A DNA stretch of 64,000 bases from Adiantum capillus-veneris (taxonomy: Eukaryota > Streptophyta > Polypodiopsida > Polypodiales > Pteridaceae). The position numbers and the translations under genes were made by a program. A model generated the notes under the pieces. The model was not told the origin of the DNA and did not search any database. It was given only the letters and a program-made list of their open reading frames with translations. The DNA is taken from positions 97,540,412 through 97,604,411 of the forward strand of contig CM043963.1 in NCBI GenBank assembly GCA_014529385.2, read 5' to 3'. Below, in pieces: positions 34,093-45,255 of this stretch. Numbering within the stretch: position 1 is the first letter of the stretch; each line of letters starts with the position of its first letter.

Positions 34093-34883
34093 TAGTCTTT
34101 CACTTGCTAGGGCATCTGCTTCTTGGTTTTGAGCCCTTGGGATATGGTGTATTTGAACTTCTTCAAACTTATCCAACAAGGTTTTTACACCACTTAAGTG
34201 AGTCCTTAAACTAGGATTCTTGCATGTCCATGCTCCATTTACTTGCCTTACTAGAAGTAGAGCATCCCCAAATACATTAAGGCGTTGTACACCTTGCGAA
34301 ACGCACCATTGTAGACCCTTGGTTAGTGCTGCATACTCAACTTCATTGTTAGAATGTGAATCTAACAATTGGCCCAATAAAATACCTTTGTCCCTTTGTC
34401 ATCAAAAACCACTATGCCTGCAGCTGCTTTGTCGGACGCTCGCTTGTAGGCTCCATCAAAGTAGAGAGAGTATGCTCCTTCTACCATCGGTGGTACTGGA
34501 GGTAATCGGACTTCTCCTTCCTCAGATTGCTTCTCCTTCCTTTCAAAGACTTGGTGGGTCATGAGTCCCCCCAAACTTTCCCTTGTCGTGCTTTCTACCT
34601 GTATCGTGTAGTCAAACTCTTGCAGACGAGCTAGCCATTTAGTAATTCTAGCAGACACATCCATGTGTTGTACAACATAGGGAAATATTTCATCCGTGGT
34701 TAGAATCACAAATTGCTTAGGCAACAAATATGACCTAAACTTTGTAGTTGCAAATCTAAGAGCTAGGACTAAGTGTTCCACATGGGTGAAACCTTTCTCT
34801 CCTGCTGTCATCATTCGACTAGAGAAGTAGATTGGCCTCATGAAAGATGTCATCGTATCCTTTTGGAGTAGCACAGCCCCCAA
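34093..34883 (-). pseudogene. RNase H plus second (archaeal-type) RNase H
   Basis: The first RNase H follows the RT: 'LGAVLLQKDTMTSFMRPIYF', 'HVEHLVLALRFATTKFRSYL' and 'DEIFPYVVQHMD'. Then comes a second RNase H-like domain beginning 'YSLYFDGAYKRASDKAAAGI' and, after a frameshift near 34,370, 'NNEVEYAALTKGLQW' and 'NVFGDALLLVRQV', ending 'AQNQEADALAS' (D-E-D-D pattern). The pair is diagnostic of Tat elements. The stop at 34,884-34,886 separates this block from the RT frame. Confidence 0.85.
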
Positions 34884-36812
34884 TTAGTCATCACAAACAC
34901 TTGAGGTGACATAGAATTTTTCATCCCACTTAGGTGGTGAGATAGTTGGCAGAGTGGCTAAGACCTCCTTTACCTTGTTGTAGTGATGTTCGCTTTCCTC
35001 GTCCCAAGTGAAAGTTGATCTTTGAGTGAGTTGTTGCAGTGGTAGAACAAGTTGTGATAGTAGATGTATGAATCTACTTAAGTACCTCACCTTCTGTAGA
35101 AAAGAGACCAGTTGACGTGCGGTAGTTGGTGAAGGTAGGGCTATGAGTGCGGACACCTTACTTGGGTCGGCGTTGATACCTCTTGCTGAAATTTCATGGC
35201 CTAGTAGAATGACTTTACTCTCCCCAATGTGACATTTATCCACATTTAATTGCCCACCTAGGCTCTGCAACCTGGCCAAACCTTCAGTTACCTTTTCTAA
35301 ATGTGAAATACGGGAGCTATATATACAAAAATCATCAATGAACACTCTTATGGATGTTCCAAAGAACGGTTGAAAAACATATGTGACATATCTTTGGAAT
35401 GTGGCAGGTGCATTTGTGAGACCAAATGGCATAACCCTGTATGCAAAACAACCCCATGGCGTGATAAAAGTGGTTTTTAGTTGATCTTCCAAGGCTATGC
35501 GTATTTGAAAGTATCCTGAATAACCATCACAGACGATATAGCATTCAAAACCCGCTACTTCATTCAGAATTTCATCCAAGAAAGGGAGAGGAAAGTGGTC
35601 TCTCTTTGTAGCTGCATTTAGTGGTTTGTAGTCAACACAGACCCTCCACTTACCATTCTTTTTAGGCGTCACCACTACGGGTGACACCCATTCTGAGTTT
35701 TCTACAGGATAGATGAATCCCGCCTCCAGCAGTTTCCTTACCTCGGCCAAGAGTGCCTTTTCTTGTATGACCCCCAGTCGTCGTAGCTTTTGCACAACTG
35801 GTTTTACCCCTTCCTTCAGCTTAATATGATGTTCCACCACTGTAATGCCTGTGATTCTTTCATAGTTGTCAATGAACAGGTTAGGAAATCCCATCAACAT
35901 TTGCAAAAAACTATCTTTCTCCTCAAGTGTTAATTCCGTAGACAACATACCCTTCAACCTACTTCCTCCTAGGCCATGTGATTTTCTCTCCTCTTCATTG
36001 GGTTTCCCTTTTGGTGATGGATCACCAGTTGTGCTTACCCTTTGTGGATCCTTCATAATGATACCCATCACATCAATGGAACTATCACTTTCTTCGGTGG
36101 ATGTGGTATCCTCCTCAGAACTAGAAGATTCGCTAGTGGTTTCATCTGCCGATGTTTCCAGATTCATTTGCTTCTGCTTGCCAATCCTCATGTTGTAGTA
36201 GATTGTCTCCCCTTTCTTACCGGTCATGCGTAGAAGGCCAGTACCCCAACCCTGTTCTGCCTTCATGGCCATCAACCATGGCCTTCCCAAAATTAGTGGA
36301 TAGCCCTCCCCCTTAGTAGGCATTACAAAAACATCTACCTCTACCTCAGTGTTGAAAGCTTTGATTTTCATGGCACTTACCACACCCACACACTTTACTT
36401 TTGCGTTGTTTGCCATCTTTTCCTTGCATGGAGAAGGCCTGTCAACCTCGAGCCCTAATCGAAGCATCATAGCTTCGCTCATTACATAGATTTGTGCACC
36501 TCCATCAATGTAGGTGTTTCCAACCCTCTTTCCTTTTATGTTTACGTCGACAATTGGAAGGATGTCATCCATGTTGCATCCCGAAATTGCTCCGGATACC
36601 TTTGTTTTGGAGAGTCTTGTACTTATCATTTTAGAACATTGTCGCCTTACTTTAGGTACAAGATGTAGCAGCTGTGGCCATGTAATTTTCGGTCCTTGCT
36701 CTGCCACATCCAATGTTAGATCATAGGGCTTAGAACTTTCCCCTAGCTGGAAGTCGGTGATGCCCAATTTCCGTCGTGGCCTGGATGGCCTCTTGCTAGT
36801 TTCTCCTCTCAT
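34884..36812 (-). pseudogene. Protease and reverse transcriptase of the Tat-lineage element
   Basis: 642 codons from ATG 36,812. The aspartic protease is around residue 103 ('YIDGGAQIYVMS' and 'YPLILGRPWL'); D-G-G replaces the usual D-[ST]-G, as in some plant elements. After an acidic Ser-rich linker the RT runs from about residue 340: 'SEWVSPVVVTPKKNGKWRVC', 'FECYIVCDGYSGYFQIRIA', 'MPFGLTNAPATFQR' and the catalytic 'VFIDDF' (residues 490-495), then 'LGHEISARGI' and the connection domain. The preceding gag frame is the same and is separated by TGA only six bases before this ATG (GAG TGA AGC ATG). It ends at TAA just before RNase H. Confidence 0.9.
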
Positions 36813-37949
36813 GCTTCACTCATCATCTGATTGTGTAGCCTTCTCCCTCCTAGCTCTTTTCACAGTCATGGCCTCAAGTGGTTCTAAAAAGGTTACCTTC
36901 TCCTTACCCTTGTCCCTCTCCTTTGCTCTGGGTGGATCCACTACTACGGCTTTTCCTTTCTCTTCTAGCCTTATGATGTTTACAGGGCGATCAGGTGGTG
37001 GGGTTGGTGGAAGAGGTGGAATGGATGCTTGTAGTGGTGTCTGGGGTGGATGTAGAATTTGTGTTGGTGGGGTTGGTGCTCAGGGTGGGGGTGTTCTTTC
37101 TCTAGGGGGTGACAATTGGTTCCTCCTACCTCCTCTATTATAGTTTTGTCGTGGTTTGGGACAGTAGTACATACCGTGACCGTCTTCTCCGCAGTTGTAG
37201 CAATGATACTCCCTGTTTTGTCGTCGTGCTCTTCCAGGGTCTTGATCTCTTTCTTGACTCCTCCCTTGTTTTATTAAGTGGACAGACAAATTCTGCATTT
37301 GGTCAGTAATATGGGCCAACATATCTTGTTGGTCATCTCTTACCCCAAGAGCCGGTGGTGGTGGTGGAATGGTGGTTGTCGTAGTTGTTGGTCAACGTGA
37401 TGTTGTTGTTACCGTTGACTCGGTTTCTTTGGCTTTCATTCGTAGCTTCTTGTCCTTAAGGCGAGCAATCTCAACGGCTAACTCGTACGTAGCCTGGAAT
37501 CTACCTTTCACCTTCTCCTTGAGAAGCGGCCATAAGCCATGCGTGAACCGATCTTTTTTTAGGAAATCGGGTGCGGCTTCCCCCCTTGCCAGTGACTCAA
37601 CCCACCGTTCCCACAAATCCACAAATTTGGACTCATAGGTGGCATATTCTAAAAGACCCTCCTACTTCAAGTCTCTCAGCTTGTCCCACAACTTTTCTGA
37701 AGTGGTACCTCCCCCAAAGCGCCTTTTAAAAGCGGTTTTTAAGGGTTCCCAATCATCCTTGGTTGCTTGTGGAAGTGCATTGTACCATGATCTAGCTTCT
37801 AGCTTCATGAGATGCTTAAAGATTCTAACCCGGGATTCATCCGTATCTTTGTTGCTCACTACACATGCTACTTCAAAGTCATCTAAGAAGTCTGTTACCA
37901 AATCCTCCCCCTTCTTTCCTTTAAATGTTGGAAATACTACACTTGCCAT
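36813..37949 (-). pseudogene. Gag of the Tat-lineage element
   Basis: ATG at 37,949 ('MASVVFPTFKGKKGEDLVTD'). The capsid domain has 'ARSWYNALPQATKDDWEPLK' and 'AFKRRFGG', then, past a TAG, 'FVDLWERWVESLARGEA' and 'FTHGLWPLLKEKVKGRF'. A CCHC zinc knuckle 'CYNCGEDGHGMYYC' is at about 37,160, followed by a Pro-rich linker. All blocks share one frame with pol and are broken by four stops (about 37,660, 37,390, 37,078 and 36,818), at least two of which fit CGA-to-TGA change. Confidence 0.85.
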
Positions 37950-38788
37950 GATTAATGAGAGAGAGCTAGAAAGACACACTGCTTAAGTTGCAAAAGTTTT
38001 TTTCTTCTTTACAAGGAGGCGTGTATACCCTCTTATACTAGGACATAGATTAAAACTTCAAACGGTACATTGCCTTGTACCAAAGGTAGGACAAATGGTT
38101 GATCTGATGCCAGAACCTCAAAAAATCGCTCCCCACCCAGCATGGTGTCAATGATGTGCTGGTAGTGAGCCTTCAAATCCAGTATTACCGTGATTGAGCG
38201 TACACGTGTTGGTATGTGTGATCTGTCTTGAGGTAGGTTGTACTAATTCATGTGAAGCTTAGAGGTGCTTAGTCACTGTCCAAGCTTGTGGGAGAGGGTG
38301 GTGTTCTTTCCTGAAACAAACTCAGTAGATCCCTAGTTTCTCTAGTGAGAGTGTGAGCCAATGATTCCGTTATCTGTGCTGCACCATCAGGTGCGACTTG
38401 AAAACTGACTGTGATAATTACCTCGGTGACTTGAGTTACCCGATTCTCAAAGTAGAATAGTGTTGATTCTCTATTGTGTAGAGCTCCTTCCATTTTGTTG
38501 TTGTGGGTTGGTTGTAGGTTGCGGACATGGTTTCGACCTTCTCCTTCTTCTTCTTGGCACTTGGCCTATGTATATCCACTGGGTTTGGCATGTTGGTTGA
38601 CTCTCCCACTGCAAATCGATTACCGTTACGCCTGGCACTCGAGCTTCGATGGAGATGCGGAGTTCGTCTAGTTGTGCTTGGAGCTCTTCTTCTTCTGTCG
38701 TCCAATTAGCAAATCCTACTAGCCATTCATCCATTCACAATAGTTTAAGGGGTTCAGTCTTGTAAACTGAAGGGTTTCATGAAAAGAT

Positions 38789-38806
38789 CCTTAGTGGGGG
38801 CACCAA
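38789..38806 (-). promoter_or_regulatory. Primer-binding site of the Tat-lineage element
   Basis: TGGTGCCCCCACTAAGGA on the minus strand, within two bases of the 5' LTR end. It pairs with a tRNA ending TCCTTAGTGGGGGCACCA, which I cannot assign to an isoacceptor with confidence. Confidence 0.7.
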
Positions 38807-38807
38807 A

Positions 38808-40357
38808 TGACGGGAGCAAAGCGAACCCCGAACCCCGACGGCCTCTAAAACACCGGGGACCGAATGGCGCGCCTCGAGCCTGTCATGGTAAAGCAAACAG
38901 GGGGCACCACCTAGCTTCAGCGGCTAGGACGCAAACAACACACCACCATAACAAAGTTTTCATCCAAGAGAGATGGATGCTTGGGAGTAATGATGAAGAG
39001 GAAAAGGAATGAGATCAAGTGAGAGACGGAGAGAGAGAGAGAGGGAGGGGGTATAGCAGCTTAGTACTTAGGCACCACAAAAGGATGACGAATCCGCACA
39101 CCCTTCACACATACACAAGCTCACTCCAAACACACGACTAGGTGGCGATTCCGCACACCTCATATAGGCAAAATATTGCAAGAAAACATACTCACAAAAC
39201 CTCAAGCTTTATTTAGAGAATAAGGCGATGAAATGGGGAGCATAGGGTAGGGGAATGAGAAGGGAGAGCGTGGTAGAGCACATGGCGGATAGGTGGGAGT
39301 TGATGGCGAAGACTCGCACGAGGGTTATGGCCATCATCCTTCATTTAGTTTCCCTTCATCTTCCATAGCCCAAGGGTGTAGAGGTCATGCTCAAGACGAG
39401 CATGGTGATTGCGGTGATGGTGATGGTGTGGGTGTGTGTGTGTGCACTAGGCACACACAGTGCATAGTGTACTCTTTGGTGATGGTGTGTGTCTTTAGTG
39501 TGATGGTGACCCCTCTTTATATAGGGGAGGAGGGGGGAGAAATTATAGAATTTAGAAATGAAGAAATCATTATCTACATAGGCCATGTGATTGTGGGCCC
39601 CACTTGTCTGGCTGTGTGTATATGTGCCAGAGCAGAAGTCTCATGAGAGAGAGACTAAGAGAGAGAGATGGGTTGATGAAAAAAAGTGAGAGGTGACATG
39701 GAGACTAAAGTAATTACAAGAGGGGAGAGAGGGGAGTGTGTTCAGAGGTGAATCTGTGTGCAGATGTGTGTGAACACAAGAAAAATCAGGTAACCACCGG
39801 GTGGGGATGGGTCTGTGGGCACCTTTTTTAATGAAACTGAGTGTGTGTGAGTGTGGGGGAGGTTATTTAGCTACAAGACAAGAGACATGGTGCCCTTTAG
39901 AGAGAGAGGGGGGTATTTGGGTCATGGGATATGATAGGAGAGAGAAAGAGGGGGTGGGGTATACTATTTTGGAAGATAGGGTAAGTTGCATGTGAGTTAG
40001 GGTACATTATTGGTGAGTTATAATGCATTATTGGTGAGAGGTGGGGTAGCTTGAGGGGAGAGAGAAAGGAGAAAGGACAAGGGGAAGAGAGAGGGGATTG
40101 ACCTTTTGAGTGGAGGAGAGGAAAAGGGACACACGGCGGGGCAACAGTGAAGAAAAAAGGAGGCAAGGTGGGGATGGGCTATCCCGCAGGCATGAGGTGA
40201 CCTATTTTACCTTTCTTATATATTTACATAGTCATCGTTTATTTGTTTCTTAATTTTTCCAATGCCTTTTATCACTCCCTCCCTAAGAGGGGGTTTTCAT
40301 GGGGTGGGGACGAGAGAAGAGGGGTATGGGAGCTTGGCTTGTGAAAAGCCCCCATCA
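38808..40357 (-). repeat. 5' LTR of the Tat-lineage element
   Basis: 1,550 bp, TGATGG...CCGTCA on the minus strand. It is nearly identical to 31,093-32,663; the largest difference is a shorter GA tract (39,022-39,048). The TATA motif is at about 39,520-39,528 (complement). Confidence 0.9.
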
Positions 40358-40360
40358 CTA

Positions 40361-40693
40361 GATAAAGTAAATTGCTACTTGGTTGTTGTTTGGTAGGAAT
40401 CTCTCTTGTCGTATAAGCCTTTGCAGCAATACACGTGCCAATCCTTTATGTTGCAAATCAGAGAGCTTTAACGGAGTTGTATCTTTTGCATTGCCACTTA
40501 TTTGAAATAGTTGATGGCATACAAAGTGATTAGGGCAAAGCTTTTTGCACTCTTTAAGGGTTAATGGTTTGCCCTGCAGCTCAGATTCATCTTCTTCAAT
40601 GTTGGCAATAGTAGAAAGATCTGCTTGTTCACATCTAACTTGTTCTTCTTTAAAAATTGCTTGAGCTTCAACGTGGTTGACTTCTTCTTCCAT
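40361..40693 (-). pseudogene. 5' part of cargo gene 2 of the hAT element
   Basis: ATG at 40,693 ('MEEEVNHVEAQAIFKEEQVR'), then 'LTLKECKKLCPNHFVCHQLF' with two Cys and two His, and 'LARVLLQRLIRQERFLPNN'. The frame is open to the Ty3 insertion and its other half is 31,088-30,663. The ATG is preceded by 'tgatatgtag|atATGG', a plausible 3' splice site. The kinase-like gene upstream has the same 'ag|atATGG' context. I do not recognise the product. The gene starts 160 bases downstream of the kinase-like gene on the same strand. Confidence 0.5.
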
Positions 40694-40852
40694 ATCTACA
40701 TATCAGGTGAACATGTCATTACTTTTAAATACCCATTCAATTAATTTGACAGTATGTCGAATGACAAACATAGAATTTTTGCTCAATTAAAGATACAATT
40801 AAATCTGACACCAAAAGTAAAACAATGATGAAATCATGAGACTGCGTTTTCA

Positions 40853-42264
40853 TTAATCATCAAGTGGTCGTAAGCCAGATTTCATTACAATGTTGTAACC
40901 CACTCTATGGGCACCATTTAAACATAAGGAGAGATCAAAAGCATTAGGCCGGGTTTTGGGGTGAACGTGCTTGCCGCTTTCAAGATGGTCAAGTAAATTA
41001 CTAAAAAAAGTCTCTTTCTTTGTTCTTGGGAGTCTGGTAAGCACTTCAAAATGCGTTTACATGTATGACACATGGAATAAATATCCATAGCTTTGGTCCA
41101 AGAGGGAGGATTACTAGATATGCATTTGGGGGATGCACATGGATAATCTCTCTCATATTGTTTTCTAGTTTCTATCTGCATATCGCGTAGAGGAGGAAAA
41201 CCGGCTGTCGTATTTGTTTTGGTGCATGAACCCCAATCCACAATGCCGGCGTAAACACCTTTTTCGCCAAAATGCAGCATCATATTGCGAGAGTGTAGAT
41301 CATTGTGGAGGTAGTTATGCGTATGTATATACTTCAGAGTTTGGAGGAGAGCATTGATGATCTGCAAAATATTCTCCTGGAATAGCTCTATTGTTCCTGC
41401 AATGAGTACATAATTGCGAATGACAGGCTGGCTGCCATTTGCAGTGCATTCTTTTATCCATTGCTCCACATGGCCGCCATTCCAAAATCGTGAAATGAGC
41501 ATAGGTCGCTCCACGTGGCGCACCATGGCAAGAGGGTAGATAATACCACGATGTGAAATATCCAAAATTGTTGCTTCGTCTTTGACCTGTTGCTCCATGG
41601 TGGGCCCATGTAAGTGTACTTTGAACACTTTTGCAGCATACCCTTGATCTTTGAAAGCGGGATGTGTGACACCCACACGCTTCACATGTGTCCATCTTCC
41701 CTCTCCTAGTTGTGGAGCTTGGATATTGAAGACAGCTGTGTCGGGTAAAAGGTGTAAAATAGGTGGTAGCTGAGAGAGGTCTAATGCAACAACGGATGAC
41801 ACTGCAGGCTCTGTTCTAAGAAGGATTTCTGGTTCAACAGCAGCTTCGGAAGAGATGGCTTCCACTCTTGCACGCTTTGCTGCTCTTTCTAACTTCTCCT
41901 TGCTCTTGAACTCCGTATAAAGTTTTTGCACAAGATGTATGCGCTCAACTATATTTGGCAAGGAAGTAATTGCAAGATTTTTTAGTTCCTGAAAGGTCCT
42001 CATTATCTCCCCAATATTTTGTTTGACCATGTTTACTAAAGCACGTGATGTCATGAGGGCTATGTCAAAAATAGCTAGTGCAAACTCTGCTTGGAGCTGC
42101 TTAAACACAGACTTGGTCAGAGTCTCTGTAAGCTGATAAAAATGCTCCGGAGCGACAAGGTTTAAACAATGCCTAATCTCTATCTCTGACATGTAATGAA
42201 AGTGTCTCACAATCACTTCGGAGACGAACTTTTGTTGATGTTTCGCGAGCTTTGTGTCTGCCAT
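40853..42264 (-). CDS. Protein-kinase-like gene carried by the hAT element
   Basis: ATG at 42,264 ('MADTKLAKHQQKFVSEVIVR'). Residues 1-140 are a helical, coiled-coil-rich N-terminal region. The kinase-like domain starts near residue 183. Visible motifs are 'LGEGRW' (Gly loop, 186-191), 'YAAKVFK' (Lys 212), 'VKDEATIL' (Glu 230), 'YLHNDLHSRNMML' (catalytic loop; Asp 322, Asn 327), 'IVDWGS' (DFG position, Asp 343) and 'KAMDIYSMC' (subdomain IX). All key catalytic residues are present, so activity is plausible. Near 41,044 (residue 407) a one-base shift gives a better continuation, 'LTRLPRTKKETFFSNLLDHL' to a stop at 40,853, than the uninterrupted frame, which ends at 40,918. It lies inside the hAT element on the strand opposite to the BED fragment. 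Substrate and host role are unknown. It may be a captured host gene or a component of the transposon family. Confidence 0.65.
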
Positions 42265-42461
42265 ATCTGTATGACAAAATTATAAATTAAGAATCTTACG
42301 ATAAGATTGTACAACATAGTTATTATATATGAGTGTTAACCCTATATATATATTAAATGATGATACAAATTTATTAAACAATATGAAATTATTGCAAATT
42401 AAAGAGAAAATCTTATGATTACAAACCACATTGTGCAAATCGACCACCACGAAAATTAAAT

Positions 42462-42498
<37 letters not shown>
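42462..42498. repeat. (GA)n microsatellite
   Basis: About 36 bases of GA just upstream of the kinase-like gene (200 bases 5' of its ATG). Confidence 0.95.
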
Positions 42499-42502
<4 letters not shown>

Positions 42503-42689
42503 CAGGAGTGTGAGATGCTCTCAACACAAGAACTAGACCCTGATATGTGCAGAAGTGTGAGATGATAAAACAAATCACATCTAAAGGATTGGAAAATTGT
42601 ACATGTGAACAACCCAGCTAGTGTGAGATATTCTCAGCACAAGTCTTGGATGCTGTTGTAAAATAGATTGATAGTTTTTATCAATCTAA

Positions 42690-44640
42690 TCCCTAATAAA
42701 GTGTGTGGAACTCACAACACAACTATCAGCGGGGATAAATTAACAATTGCAGATATAAGTTACCTATCGTATGTGTTTACGTCCAAAACAACACCAAGTC
42801 ATTTAATGAGATGAAAAATGATGTTCCTTTGGAATATGAAACACACGAGTAACCAGTATGTCACATTAAGATGAAGAGGGCATGAAAATATGCATCTCTT
42901 CACTCTTAATACTAGAATGGTAATAGAACACTTTTATGTCCTTGGACACTTTTGTGTCCTATTATGTGACCATTTTGCTTGAATTATTTGAAGAGTATGA
43001 AAACGAATTTCTAGGCGCTATATATCCACAAAGTTACCTTATGACCTGAAAAAATCTTAGCTTTTTTGTTTGGAGTATCGATCTCACCATTAACCTTACT
43101 CTTGCACAACATTTTTGAACCTAAACTGTGTGAAAAAACGGGTCCTGTTTTTGGCTTTGTTTTCAAAATTTGGCAATTATACCACTCTAAACTTCATGTT
43201 TGTGAGTTTTAGATGGCTACAAATTAGGCCTTCATAGTTCTCAACATGTTTTGATACTTGTAGGGAGAGCTAAGTGTTAAAATTGAACGTTATGACCAAT
43301 TTACAAGAATTGCATAATCCTGTTTTTTGGCCAAAATTAGCACTTTTATGATTTTTTTGGTGGCTTTCTTGATATCCAAATTCAATTTTGATTGAGTAAG
43401 TGTAATGTATAACATAAATCTAATCTTCCTTGAGTTTTGGGGGACCTAATATGCTATATAGCACAGTATGTGATGACGGTTGAGTTTTTTGATTGTTGAA
43501 GAATACGATACATTTTAGAGTAGCAAGTATAACTTTCTCACTATTGCTAGTTTCTTAGGCCAATTGTGTGTATTTTGTAGGTAGTAACCATATCTAATCA
43601 TAGACTACAAACTTGGCTAGATATTGAGTAGTTTCTATGGGTTTCTAGAGGTCATAATGCTAAACCCAATTTTTTCATGTTTGTTGTATTTAGCACTTTA
43701 TCATTGCCCCCAAGGTTCCAATTGTAAGAGATCCATTATCCTTTTGACATGCTCCATGGCTCCTTTTGAATCCAGAGGCCTAAAGGGAACTAAGAAAACA
43801 TGTATATAGTATCTGTATTGAGCGTGACTATAGAAACTTTGATGATAGGTCCGCAGAATGGCAAAAATGCAACTTTTTTGTACCTATTTTTTTTGCCCAA
43901 AAACAAACTAGTGAGGTAAAAGCAACCATATTTTTTGGTCACCAACCCATTGAAGTTAACGGGTAATTTTATCTCATGTCCTACAAAAATCCCCACTCTT
44001 ATTTATATGCAATCAACTGTAAGAAATTGCTGTTTTCGGCAAAATGCACTGGTCCATCAACTTTGGAGGCTTGTAGTGACCAAGGGATAAGAAAAATTAC
44101 AAGTTTATCATTTTTTCCATATGTAGTAGTTATTGAACTATAAGCTCATGAAAGGATTTTTCAAAATGAGTGGATCTAGCATGGTTTTGGAATTTTTTCC
44201 CAAAACCCTAAAAGGACACTTTTATGTCCTGTTAGGTTACCATTCTAGTGTTAATATAATGAGTGGTAACGCTTGTGTTTCGATGTAACACATATGATAG
44301 AAAAACTTAATTTAAAATTGTAAATTTTATAAGCTATTTCTAATGGAGTGTGTGGAACGCACAACACAACCATCAGCAAACAGCTCAACAATCTCAAATG
44401 TAAATCAATTGTTGTATATATCTACGTTCAGAGTAACACCAAGTCATCTGCTGATGAACAATGATGTTACTAGAGAAATAGAAGCACAAAAATAACGAAC
44501 ATCACATTAAGATGAAGAGGGCATAAAGTATGCATCTCTGCACTTTTAAAATGACGAACGTTAATCTTTGTGCTTCTATGTAGAATAATTTCAACAAAGG
44601 CTTAATTTAAGATTGTAAATTTTATAGGCCACTCTGAAGT
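42690..44640. repeat. Pair of ~300-bp subterminal direct repeats of the hAT, first copy split
   Basis: 'gtgtgtggaac(t/g)cacaacacaac', 'aacaccaagtcat' and 'cacattaagatgaagagggc' occur in the same order at 42,692-42,905 and at 44,345-44,555. 'cttaattta(a)aattgtaaattttata' closes both units (44,307-44,332 and 44,601-44,627). The first unit is interrupted by the piggyBac-like element. Confidence 0.75.
42906..44254. mobile_element. piggyBac-like non-autonomous element, 1,341 bp
   Basis: The ends read TACTAGAATGGTAA (42,910) and, as reverse complement, CACTAGAATGGTAA (44,250), 13 of 14 matching. TTAA lies on both sides (42,906-42,909 and 44,251-44,254). A TTAA target and CAC/CCCTAGAA-like ends are typical of piggyBac elements. 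Just inside each end lies a hairpin (GGACACTTTTGTGTCC at 42,944-42,959; near-identical at 44,214-44,229). The interior has no credible ORF. It interrupts one copy of the hAT subterminal repeat, so it arrived after the hAT. Confidence 0.75.
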
Positions 44641-45054
44641 GAGGTATAGCATCATGCCTACTACACTCTACGAGTCGACCTCTAATCCTAACTCATCTCT
44701 ATGGTGAGAGGTATACTACTACACTATACGAGTGAGAATCTAAATTTACCCTAAGCCTTCCCTGGAGTGAGTCATATGACTACACACCACGGGAAAGGAG
44801 ACTATATTCTACACACTTCTGGAGTGAGCCATATGGCTACACACCACGAAGTGGCCTACGACCTGCAAGCCAACTTTGTGGTGAGAGTCGAAACTACTGC
44901 ACCACACAAGTCTGGCACAACACAAAAAAAAAGTTAGTATTTACTGAAAATTAAAAAATATACCTGAAAATGGCTGTAAACTGAAGGGGCCGTCGCTATC
45001 TGCTAATCTCTCAAAAGCTCCAAGCTCTGCTAACTCCCAAAAGCTCCAGAATGG
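44641..45054. other. hAT right subterminal region
   Basis: Noncoding, with repeated 'ggagtgag(c/t)catatg(g/a)ctacacaccacg' and 'gtgaga...actac(t)acac' motifs (44,650, 44,705, 44,770, 44,822, 44,880). They are spaced 50-60 bases apart and resemble hAT subterminal binding-site clusters. Confidence 0.6.
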
Positions 45055-45255
45055 TTTTCGATCGAATATGGCGACAATCGTATATGTATAGACGTTTTCA
45101 ATCGAGATATTTTTCGTTCGAAAAAGTTTTCGATCGAAAAATATCTCGATCGAAAACTATTTTATACGGGTATTCGGGCATTATTCGGAAATACGGCATA
45201 TAATGACGTTTTATACGTATAATTTTTGTTATACGGGCGTATAAATGCAACCCAG
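45055..45255 (-). repeat. hAT right terminal inverted repeat
   Basis: Inverted match to 28,773-28,985, with TTTTCGATCGAAAA-type palindromes at 45,110-45,160 and the terminal block ending CAACCCAG. Confidence 0.75.

Larger units (their letters stand above)
31089..40361 (-). mobile_element. Ty3-type LTR retrotransposon of the Tat lineage (dual RNase H)
   Basis: A complete structure on the minus strand: 5' LTR 40,357-38,808, PBS about 38,806-38,789, gag, protease-RT-RNase H, second RNase H, integrase, PPT 32,684-32,671 and 3' LTR about 32,663-31,093. It is 9,265 bp and flanked on both sides by CTAG (31,089-31,092 and 40,358-40,361). LTRs start TGATGG and end CCGTCA and differ at a few percent of sites by eye, so the insertion is fairly recent. 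A second, RNase H-like domain between the RT-linked RNase H and integrase places it in the Tat group of plants. Gag through the first RNase H share one frame, interrupted by stops; a frameshift lies near 34,370. It splits cargo gene 2 of the hAT. Confidence 0.9.

Noticed and set aside
35866..36198. Plus-strand ORFs over the pol gene (also 32,782-33,162)
   Set aside because: Shadows of the minus-strand protease/RT and integrase frames.
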